Part shown: positions 45,204-56,177 of the stretch, piece after piece
How the letters are laid out: each line of letters begins with the position of its first letter
Numbering within the stretch: position 1 is the first letter of the stretch
Assembly (NCBI GenBank): GCA_034190875.2
Contig: CM067346.1
Location: 17,580,592 to 17,644,591 of the forward strand
DNA: 64,000 nt
Direction: 5' to 3'
Source of the DNA: Urechis unicinctus
Taxonomy: Eukaryota > Annelida > Polychaeta > Xenopneusta > Urechidae
The notes under the pieces: model-generated
What the model was told of the DNA's origin: nothing
What the model saw: only the letters and a program-made list of their open reading frames with translations
The model's database searches: none
Translations under genes and position numbers: made by a program

Positions 45204-46960
45204 GCTAAACGTATTATAGGTTAGTATAGTTCCAGTCGTGATGAAATGTTACACGGCTGCATGTCCAACTGTGAAAGTCATTCACCTCAATTTAAGTGAG
45301 GTATTTTTTGTAAATCCTCACAGAGCCAAAGCCTATACGAGATCCCTCATTGTTCAGAGTTTTGCAATAAAAGCCATTTCCACAGAAGTCGGAGTTATGA
45401 GACGCCTTTATATGGAACAAATAACCAATCCCCAGTCCAGTAAAAGCGGCCTACAATGTCGCTAATCTAACAAACCAGCAGTATTTGCTGCAATCCCCTG
45501 ACGCACAATAGAGATGGATGTCGATTTTAGCTTGTTCATGACACTTTATTTGGCGCAACATCAAACAATATTATGCCATTGTGACTGGCTGTTCTGGCTT
45601 AAGATAACACATTTATGCAGACTGTGATCAACATGTACACAGCGACACATTAACAGTGTCCTATAATTCAAATGGTTCGTGTATGGTAGGGCTCCAGCGC
45701 TGGTTTTTTTAGCATAAACGATAGCGATTACGTAAAATAATGGTATCAACAAAATGAACAATTCGAAGATCACGATAATAAATTAACATGGTCTGTGTAT
45801 CCCAAGAAAGGACTTTCCCTAGCGGAAATAGATGTAAAATTTATTTTAAGTCATCACAAACGGTGTCTGTAGGCATTTTACTCTTTGAACGTACTTGCTG
45901 TACAATATTGATAACAGTGAGTTGATTTTCATTGTCTCTTTACATGCGTTCTGTCGTTTAATCATGAAACGTTTATTCATCCAAACTAGCAATTTTCTCA
46001 TGATCTGCTTTAATAGGGACATAACACTTGGGGGTGGCTAACGGCGTAGTTAATTATTTCTCCCTTCCGACAGTCAAGTGGCTCGAGCTCGAAACAGCTT
46101 TAAACAATTGGTGATGTGCTCAAAATGCGAAGAATTGTAATGGAAACCCGGTCAGACAAACAACCATGCAATAGGTTTCCTCTCTTACGCTGACAACAGA
46201 GCGAGTACGCCTAGTCCAGAACGTAGGAACACTAAACCAATATGTTTTATCATTTCGAGATTTCAAACGTTCAATAATGAGAAGGCGACCGAACGGTCGA
46301 CAAATCTATAAATCTCTCCAAGCTTAGGTGCATTCTATCTGATTGCCATCATATAACAAGGACTTTCTGATTGCTAACAGCATTGTGAGATATGCCTGTG
46401 CTTTCTTCTTTGTGTAATAGCGATGCAATACATTATATGGCAGAGTCTAGGGTAAATATTATATCTATTTGATATGGATTCGAGCAGAGGACCCTGCTAA
46501 AATCCCATTAAGTGCTTTGAATATAAATTCAATGGCAGCTTCAACTAAATGAATAATTGACTTTAGCAGAACAGCTTGCAATTTTGAATTTTTGCTTCGT
46601 ACATTTCCGTACAGCGGATGACGATGGTCATGCCACGTGTTGCCTTCAATTGCTCTAACTCAGTGGACAATCTATCGGGCTTTGTTAGCGAAAAAGATGG
46701 TTTTCATACGAGTGATTATGACCAAACGGCTCCATATCACTTAATAGCACCTGCTCATTTAATTGGTATTTTGCCTGCCATTGCGCACCTTAGCCACATC
46801 ATACTCACGAACCATGGGCAAGTTGCCCCTCCGCCCTAATGAGTGTGTAAAGAAATGGACTTTTTTTGATAGAAATTGTATCAAATGAATCTGAAGTAAC
46901 TAGGTTTACTCTGCGGAAGCCTGGAGTTGCCTTTAAATATCCTCGAAAAGGGGTATCCTT
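45204..46960 (+). repeat. tandem array unit 5 of 5, diverged and truncated right end
   Basis: Near-identical to the other units to about 46,425, apart from a longer T run (GGTTTTTTTAGC, about 45,704). From about 46,430 substitutions and small indels rise sharply. Similarity ends near 46,960 in CCTTTAAATATCCTCG...TATCCTTTCTGC. The diverged tail marks the edge of the zone that was recently amplified or homogenised. Confidence 0.92.
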
Positions 46961-49900
46961 TCTGCTAGGCTTTACAGGTAACTAAATCTGTACAGTGTCG
47001 AATCGAAAGTGCTAGTTACCCACCCAGCTTAATAGTCGGGTATTCTACTCTGGTGAAATTAGCGACGGCATTCCTGAAGAGTTGATATCTTCCTCCGTTG
47101 CCCTAATGGCGTTTATTAGGCAATCATTATGATGATTATAATGATGCTAGAGGAATCATCCTGTTAATTCCCATCATGATATCTAACATGTGGTCGTTGC
47201 CATGTGTATATAATCAAATATATGTGCACATGTATATTTATGATGGTTCTTCTAAAAGTCCGCCTCGCTCGGATGGTGCTTCAATTCACTTAAGCATTGA
47301 AAATGATGGACTGTCCTCGTCGCTTCCGTATACCGAAAACAAAACAAATCCTCTCCAAGACGTTCGCCGCATAAAGAGTGGTTATGAATGTTTATGTTTT
47401 ACTCATTACGCGATAGGTTTCAATCTAGCTATGATTTCATTGAGCATGGTCATATCAACGAAAATGTACGCCCACACCAGCGCATTAAGTCGTATACATG
47501 TAGCCAGCTTTTATCACAACCTCCTGATGAAACATTTACAACCATTTGATCTAATCCCTATCTAATCATGAATGTTTGTCATGATTTGCTAAGAGCAAAA
47601 TCGACAATTCCTTGAATCGGAATACGGGAATTGAATTGTATAGACTCTGACAGACATGTGGCTTTGAATCATGTCGAGATTGAACATTACAGGCAGAAAC
47701 TGTGTGCAGGCCTAAAGTCATTGAAATCTTTTCACCACCGGCGAGGTTACGTTATCATCAGCCCATGAATCTCAATGACATTGTGTTGAGATACCAAATA
47801 TTTAGCTATCGGTCATATTAATATGTTTATCCACAAGGGAAACGCTAATTTGATACTGCATTCACTTCTCAGTGATGCCAATCAGATAAGCATATATAGG
47901 TTTGTTTACATGCGCAAGGAAAATTCTGTATGGTGGCTGGTGGTGATATTGACATTCCATATTCAACCAATTCCTCCAAGAATGAATTCAAATTGGTCGT
48001 TTATCAGCCCTGATTAGACTAATTTGAGGCTGGGATCTCTTGGAAGTGGAAAGTTGTGGGTTGTTGCGTATTCCTTGCAGGTGACTTACAGCTCTGTTTG
48101 AGCTGCTTATCTTTTTATTTACATCACTTTCCAGCTAGTGTGGATTCAGGTATGATTTGCCAACCTAGCAGACCCAATGCTGTGCACTGTGTAAACTACT
48201 TGGCCAGCGAGATGTTACATCGATATGTTTACGATTCTCGGTGCGCGCACCATGGCATACCTTAGCTAGTATTAATCCTACAATTTTACAGTTACGAATC
48301 GATGGTCTGTTGACGATGACGAGCCGTTATGATAGTTCACAACTTGACACTCTTTTATTAATGATGTGCTTTTTTACCAAGTTGTTTTTCACCGATGCCA
48401 CAGATATAACGGCAACTGTGCTCAAAGTCATTCATCAATTTAACCGCAGCAAAATCTAATGGATCAATTTCACTGAAGCTCAAACAAACCAATCATATAT
48501 AATATTGCCCCCCGAAATACAAGATGATAATTACATTCAGTTTTCAAAAAACAGCAAATTTCATGGGATATTTGTTTGTTCGAACCAATTGTCACTTACA
48601 CATGTAAAAAAAGGTTTCATACCGGTAAGATTATGAATGTTTCTGTGCGAAATTAATTGCCATTATATGCGCAGCGCAGTTATATGTGTATCTCCTAAAG
48701 AACTATCACTTGTAGCAAGATATGCATAGCACACAGTTATGCTTATTAAAAACTTACTGGATGCAATAGCATTAATCGGTTAGGCTTCGATGTAATGTTG
48801 AAAAATCTACATGTATCATAAGATTATATGTCCCGATAGATGTGGTTATTGGTTACCCTGTGTATGACAGTACACGTAGGTAATTGTCTAATTCATTGAG
48901 ACGAGAATCTAAACATTAACATTTCTAGGCGTATTGAGTTCTAGCGCTCATTGCCAATAACAAGTCCGTCAAGAATTATATTATGTACAGGAAACATATC
49001 ATCATAATTAAATACTCTTCCTCTAACTGATAAAACTCCTTCCGAACCTTGGATTTCATAACATGGATTTGATAAGAATCAGGTTAATTAACACTTGTGA
49101 TCTGTCAAACACATCAGGAGAAAAGAAAGGTTGAATAAATGAGCTACATCCTAACATTTTCCATCTCAGTAGTGAATCCACATCCCTTCCCTGCTCCATC
49201 TCTCACATCCTAACTCTTTGTTTTCTTTATGTTTCTTTGCTTGTTGTGGCTATCATTTGCGCCATAAAGCGAAGGCATTGCGTCAACGGGACGAGTAATA
49301 TATGTATATGTGTTATTTACGGCCATATCTCATCAAATCACTTAAACAACACAAGTAGTCAGAGTGCTGGTATTAAAAGTTGATTAGTACGCATGTGTGT
49401 GGCTATCAATATTCTCAAAATACTGACTCACCACATCCCAACCATTGGGGGCTATCTTATAAATTGTCACGATCACTATTGCTACAATACGCACCTATTG
49501 CTACAATACGCACCTTCTTCCCAGGCTATCTTGTCATCTTATTACATGCAACGGCAGGTGCACGTAGCATTGTCTACCACTACTGTATCCTGTTCGTTCT
49601 TTCCAAATGCTACGCGGTAATTGTAATGGCAGGGGATGCTGCGAGGGCCGGGTCGAATGGAAAGCTCACAGGCATCAAGTAACTATAAAACACATTTCTA
49701 GTACTTCATTTAACCCAGCAACATCTCTATAAATTACTTGGAACTATGGATATTTATCTTAATAATGAATCGGATGCAAAAAAAGAGTACGTAATGCTAA
49801 TTATATTTTACAGTAAATATAGAATATTTTAACGGTGTTGATTAATGCATATTCAAGGTGTTGACATACTACACCGAATGATAAACAATATGTCTAGTCG

Positions 49901-50134
49901 TTTCATTCCAGTCATTTTTATTCGAATAAATCCTGTTCATTCGATATTCACAATTACGCAACTACCTATATTCATGAAAGCGCGTCAATTTCCTTTTCAT
50001 TTAATTCCACGTCCGTGGTTGAGTATTCGCATTGTAATATACAGAGATCGTCCTATGTTCCAGAAGCTGGCTTTGCAAAAGCTTGATACCATTCAATTTA
50101 GGGTGTATTCAGGCTACGGTGTCTAGCACCAAAT

Positions 50135-50372
50135 GAAGTATACCAGCATGCACAGATCATCGGTTGTAGGTCAATTTCCATCCATGTCGTAATCATAATA
50201 TCCCTTACGGGCTATTTCCATGTAATAACAACATCCTGTCTAGACGAATAAGTGTTAATAACACTTATTATACTTCGTCTGCGTGGGAAGATGTCGTTTA
50301 TACCTGCGACAACGGGTAACTACTTTACGTTATTTATTACTGACCCACCTCAACGGATTACAACACCTGATG
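50135..50372. repeat. extra segment with perfect hairpin, shared by blocks Y and Z only
   Basis: Present in Y and (as 59,872-60,105) in Z, absent from X. It contains the inverted repeat AATAAGTGTTA-A-TAACACTTATT at 50,247-50,269, extended outward by AGACGAA and TTCGTCT with a short bulge. In Z one arm carries a mismatch. Either an insertion before the Y/Z duplication or a deletion in X. Confidence 0.7.
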
Positions 50373-50603
50373 TATTGATCAAACGTTTTTACACAACAAT
50401 GTGTATTGTTGAATATCAATTGTAAAACGATGTGGCATGCCACTGTATATTTTTTCTCCTATTTTGAGGCGGTTATTTGATAAGATGTTCATAACATGAA
50501 TTAATTCATCATCACTAGATCTCATTAGCATTGCAGGCGGAGACATACAGATGATACTGCTGGATATTTACTGGGCTCAATTTAGAAGGGTCATCTTGAG
50601 TAA

Positions 50604-51074
50604 AAGAGACTGTTCAACCCCATATTTGGAACGAGGTTGCCTAGCAAGCTGCTTGAAAACCGCACCTTGAAAAGTTTTAAGTTTTCAGACTTTCAGTCGC
50701 TACGCGGCGATGTGGTCTCAGAAAATAGTTCCTTACTTCGGCTGTCGCCATTTATGCAACCAAAGCGGAAGAATACACATCGATAGCGAGGTAAATTCAG
50801 AGCGCGTTATGATTTACAGCTACTTTTCGTGTGGTTCATGGTTTTAAGGAGGCACCGTTATCGATGGAACGACATAATTGAATAAAACAGATTTCCACAG
50901 TAGATCATGAATATTTCCAGTAAAGTAATAATGTTAAAAAACGTATCAAGATTTTCCATCATGTAAACTTTGCGGCACAAATTAGCAGATGGCATTACTT
51001 ACGTCTGCGTTAAACGTAGTAATGTAATAACGAAATGCTCCCTGATTGCCTTATATGGGGTTGAACAGTCTCTT
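50604..51074. mobile_element. 471-bp MITE with 22-bp terminal inverted repeats
   Basis: The ends are perfect inverted repeats beginning AAGAGACTGTTCAACCCC. Each side is flanked by TAA (50,601-50,603 and 51,075-51,077), a three-base target duplication. Block X at the same point (about 34,614-34,623) reads straight through from CATCTTGAG to GATTGGAAAGTAG with no insert, so it preserves the empty site. There is no coding frame inside, so it is non-autonomous. A TWA-type 3-bp duplication is known for PIF/Harbinger elements; that assignment is inferred. Confidence 0.88.
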
Positions 51075-54000
51075 TAAGATTGGAAAGTAGCTCAATTGTG
51101 TAGATATCTAACGATTAGAATACGGCCATTGCAGTCATTGAGGTAGGCGCGGTGATATAGCCTAAAATAGAAACACCACGGGTTTGAATGAAGCCCTTAT
51201 GCTGAAAAAGAACATGTATAAAAGCAACGGTTTTCATACATAAATTCAGTCACGGTTGATGGGTGGAAGAACTGACTATTCATGTCTGGCAGGCAGGTTA
51301 TATCAAATGAAAGCATCTGTCTTTGATGTTCAACATTATAAGCTTCATTTTGTATATGAATTTAGTCAGTACAGCCTAGTCGTATTATCATATATTATAA
51401 AATCGCATCCGATTTTCTTGAAACCTAATAGATCAGACTCTTTGAAACGCGTAATAGTTTTGTTCACCGAAAGCTCTCGTCGTGTTTCGGAGATTAGATC
51501 AGCCTCCAATGTCCTTATCTCCACAAATATTTTGACATACCCGGTCTAAAAAATAGAAGTCATTACGCCTGTTATGTAACACGATAGGCCTCTTGTTGTG
51601 TTGGCTCTCCCATGTGACGTACAGGAGGCGGGTAAACATGATTTGTTGCAGCCTCATTGGTCAAGTGAGGTAGAATAATAATCGACAGTACTTTACTCAT
51701 GGCATACAAAGCGACGGCTATGACTATGTATGTGAAGGAATGCAACAGCTATTTGTATGTGCTTATTGTCTATGGCTCTAGAAAATTACAAAACTAAAGC
51801 TCTCATGTTGCTAGAATGAAGTACCAACGAGCTATCTGAGCAACTATTCCATTCTCCTTGTGCACCTCTGTAAGAGCACGTGGTTTGAGGTAGGTGTGTG
51901 CTTTTCATACCATTGAGGCATATTATGCATGACATGTTTTTGACACGCTGCCAAGACGCTTTGACTATGGGTGAAATAGTGGATGGCGTTGTTCGTAGTG
52001 TTACATAGCGTTTGTCAACGAAGTTAACCGCAGATTTATCTTGTCAGTAAATATCATGCTTACAGCATAGTAACAAACATTTCCATGACATAGACCACCT
52101 CAACAGCATTCGTACATACCCCTCATACTTTTGATTGAGGACGTACCATATGTACTAAATTTATCTTAGCCTGCAGAGGACTACCTAGTTTAGTCCTGTT
52201 TTGAAATTTGGGGTTTGATCAAAATATTTGAATGCACAAATTGATTGTGCAGCTTGGTGAGCACCGTTAAGTTTTCAAACACCCCACCGAAGTTTGTATG
52301 ATTGGTGCTAGTGAAAGATCAATCGATGCTACATGTTTAGTAATGGCATAATTGTCTTGTGATGACTAAAAAGGATCGTCTGTATTCTCAAAACACGTAG
52401 ATGGGATCAATAATTGTGTTTTCCTTCTAAATATACGGCGTAGAGCGTCGAAAGGCGTTTTAGCGGTTTGGTTTGTGACGTAAATTCGTGGCTGTGTAAA
52501 TGACTTGGCTATTGTTCTCTTTCACGGATTTATTGTACGAAGAACGCCGGAATACCTAACATATAATGTCATTCGTTAAAGTAACATTACTTAAGATATA
52601 AACGGTTCGGATCAAAATAGATCAATAGAAACATGTTAACTTCGAGTTTGATGCCACCATCCATTTATTAATCACTAGTATTATCATCGTTAATAGCAAA
52701 AAGAACGGAATGTTCGACCCGCGCCTCTGTTATATATATGAGACTATAAGTAATGTAACAAAACCAAGGTTGTTAAGGTTCATTACATTACGTTCTGTGC
52801 ATTTACAATCGCTTATAACATGATGAGTACTGAGAATAATGTGTTCTGCAGATGTTCGAACTGTTTGCTAATTTGAGATCAGTAGTTATTAATCTTTGAG
52901 CGATATCGTCTAGCAACCCATCAACGCAATGCGATGCCACTATTTTGCCCGCCAAAAACATCATGCTTGTATGGGAATTTCTCTTGTTGACACAGTGTAT
53001 GTTGGCAACGGTAGTGAATTGACACAACGCTGTTGGCTATGAAGCCAATCTTACCGCTAACATATCCGTTTATTCAGTCTGCCAATTATCAGGGTGCGCC
53101 ATGCTGTCATTTTTGCACGTAAAAAAGGTGCCACAGAATTATACTTAAACATGTCCCCAGGTTAATCAAGACCGAATATTTGGCGCCACAGTGATAGCCA
53201 TCCTTGATATATCTCGTTAACGCTGACGGTGTTAGGGAGGGGCATTTCCGTTGTGTGATTTCTGTATTATGCATATCGGTCGGCGCATATTCCTGTCCAT
53301 CTAAATATAGTAAATACAACTGACAAACGATATGATCTATAACCAAAGTGACGCAAAATTAAACAATATTATTCCAAAGTGTTGACAAACATCGAGAACT
53401 CCAACATTATAGTTATTAGGGCGCCATTGTGACTAGCTGTTAAGACTTGAGATAACACATTAAGGCAGACTATGTACATCTACACAGCGACATTAACGGT
53501 GCCCTTTCATTCATATGGTCGGTGTATGTGAGGGCTCCAACGCTGGTTTGTTTGCACAAGCGATTGCCATTATGTAAAGTAATGGTATCAACAAAATTAA
53601 CAATTAGAAGAACATGAAGATAAATGCGCACGGTCTGTGTATCGTGAAAAAGGACTTCGACTTTGCGGAAATAGCTGTAAGGTTTATTTCTAGTCATCGA
53701 AATCGGTGTCTGTACTCAATTGAAAACAGTTCCAGACATTTTATCCTTTGAACGAACTTGCTGTACAGTATTGAATACAGTGCGGTGATTTTCTGTCGCT
53801 GGCGAATCTAAAACATCAACTCAGAGCACTGTCATGTACCCAGTTGTCGAGGACTATACTTGCGTGCAGCTTTTTTACATTAAATTTATGTCAATCATGA
53901 ACATTAATGCTATCATCCATTCAGTGCCATAAATGCTGCGATATGATGCAATGTTCGTCGGCAAGCTATTATTCTAGAGAAATAGAAGACTTATAACGTA

Positions 54001-54416
54001 TTATATGAATTAATGTCGCATAAAACTAAATCACCAACATCAGTATCATAACCTATTCATTGTGTTTTGTTAGTACCAGGATGATTCAAATGACAATAAC
54101 TGCACCCGTCGTTTGATTAAAATAAATATATTATTAATTCCTCATAGCATAATCATGGAAACTTCTTGTATATCTTTTGGAGCCGAGCATGCTGCATGAC
54201 ATATTTTAAAAACTCAAAGCGAAAGCCAATTACTCTAGTAACATATCACAAGAATATATGCAAGCAATGCGTAGCATATATATTATTTAGATAAGCACCC
54301 CAGAGTGATGGAACGATAATGCAGGTGCCATCAATCATCACAATGATCGTACCACTTCAAAAACGAATAGTAATTATTGTCAGTGTAATACTCAATGTTA
54401 GTGGAACGCTCATATT

Positions 54417-54434
54417 GGGCGGGTGGGAGGGGGG
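54417..54434 (+). other. strong G-quadruplex motif
   Basis: GGGCGGGTGGGAGGGGGG has four G-tracts with one-base loops, the most stable class of intramolecular G4 sequence by known rules. It stands where block Y rejoins the array-like segment after about 600 bp of extra sequence. Confidence 0.85.
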
Positions 54435-54700
54435 TGGCTAACGGTGTTGTTAATTGTTTCTACCTTCCGACAGTCAAGTGGCTCGAGCCCTTGTCAGCTT
54501 TGAACAATTGATGATGTGCTCAAAATGCGAAGAATTTTAATGGCAACCCGGTCAGACAAACAACCATGATATGGGTTTCCTGTCTTACGTTGATGACCTA
54601 GTCCAGAAAGTGGGAACACTAAACAAATATGCTTCATCATTTCGAGATTATAAAAGATCAATTATGAGACGACGACCGAACGATCGACAAATCAGTCAAT

Positions 54701-56177
54701 CTCCATTTCCTAACATTTTCCATCTCAGTAGTGAATCCACATCCCTTCCCAGCTCCATCTCTCACATCCTAACTCCTTGTTTTCTTTATGTTCCTTTGCT
54801 TGTTGTGGCTATCATTTGCGCCCAAAAGCGAAGGCATTGCGTCAACGGGACGAGTAATATATGTATATGTGTTATTTACCGCCATATCCCATCAATTCAC
54901 TTAAGCAACCCAAGTAGTCAGAGTGCTGGTATTAAAAGTTGATTTGTACGCATGTGTGTGGCTATCAATATTCTCAAAATACATACTCAACACATCCCAA
55001 CCATTGGGAGCTATCTTATAAATTGTCACGATCACTATTGCTACAATACGCACCTTCTTCCCTGCCTGTCTTGTCATATTATAACATGCAACACTACTGT
55101 ACCCTGTTCTTTCTATCCCAATGCTACGCGGTAATCATGTGGCTATGCATTAATGACAGGGGATGCTGGTAAGGCTGGGTCGAATGGAGCGCTCACAGGC
55201 ATCAAGTAACTATAAAACACATTTCTAGTACTTCATTAAATCCGGCGACGTCTCTATAAATTACTTGATACTAGGGATATCACGCCATCTATAACAAAAT
55301 ATATCGTTCATTGACATAAATATGACAACATGGTGAATATATTAACTTAATGACCGTGGCTAATGCTGCAAGCAGCTGCTTACTGATCACCATGTCTGTC
55401 TTCTATTGATCTCCATAATGAATTGGTGTTTTCTTAGATGGAAAAGAGAGTAGGTAAAGCTAATTATATTTTACAACAGAAAACAACATTTTAGAACAGT
55501 AATTTGACTGTATATTCGTCGTATTTATGCATGGAACAACATCCACATAATGCTTAATTTACAAAACGATATTTTCAAAATGCTGATGAAAACAGAGTTC
55601 ATTTACGAAAGGTTCTGTAAATCTTCACACAGCCAAAGGCTATACGAGATCCTTCATTGTTCAGAGTTGCATGCAATAAAGGCCATTTCCACAGAAGTCG
55701 GAGATATGAGAAGCTATTGTATGGACCAAATAATCAATCTGCAGTCCAGTAACTTCGACCTACATTGCCGCTAATCTAACAAACAAGCAGGATGTCTAGC
55801 AATCCCCCGGAGCACAATAGAGATGGATGTCGATTTTAGCCAGTAATTGACACTTTATTTAGTATGGCCTGTTACTCGCACACTATTTAGGGCTGGCATG
55901 CAGTTTTTACAGCAGCCCCTCGCGCGGAGGAAACATTATTCTTAAACTTTACCTACAGTACATGTTAAAGCGCACACGGAACGGCGAGATGGAAGGGTTT
56001 TAGAAAATAAAGTACCCATAGTTTCAATCACATTCAACTTATTGACGTAGACCAGCGAGAATCATTGCGTTAACTATACAGTCCCCTTAAAGAACCATCG
56101 TTAAAGGGACATGCATAAGGAGGTCTATGTGGTTTATGGAACAATATGTCACCGATACTGGTATGTGTAAGTTTGTA
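54701..56177 (+). repeat. chimeric duplicated block W
   Basis: At about 54,700 array-like sequence (as 38,560-38,600) is joined directly to sequence matching 49,150 (TCCTAACATTTTCCATCTCA). It then follows 49,150-49,630 and 59,230-59,540. At about 55,550-55,860 it changes to a diverged copy of the first 350 bp of the array unit (GCAATAAA.GCCATTTCCACAGAAGTCGGAG). About 300 bp from 55,870 match nothing else that I noticed. Confidence 0.8.

Larger units (their letters stand above)
46967..54700 (+). repeat. duplicated block Y
   Basis: Collinear with block Z (56,178 on), with offsets of about 9.2-9.7 kb, and from 49,630 on with block X. 46,967-48,620 matches 56,178-58,240, and 49,150-49,630 matches 58,750-59,230 and 54,707-55,150. 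53,400-53,800 and 54,430-54,700 match array-unit parts 37,850-38,220 and 38,320-38,600. A 129-codon frame (47,176-47,565) is also partly open in Z, but the copies differ by frame-changing indels. I see no domain and call no gene. Confidence 0.88.

Noticed and set aside
37493..46960. CRISPR array or rDNA repeat as explanation of the tandem array
   Set aside because: The unit is about 1.93 kb with no short repeat-spacer pattern and no rRNA-like conserved sequence; the context is an animal-type genome.
47176..47565. 129-codon frame in block Y as a gene
   Set aside because: The homologous stretch in block Z is broken by frame-changing indels and there is no domain; likely a chance frame within a duplicated repeat.
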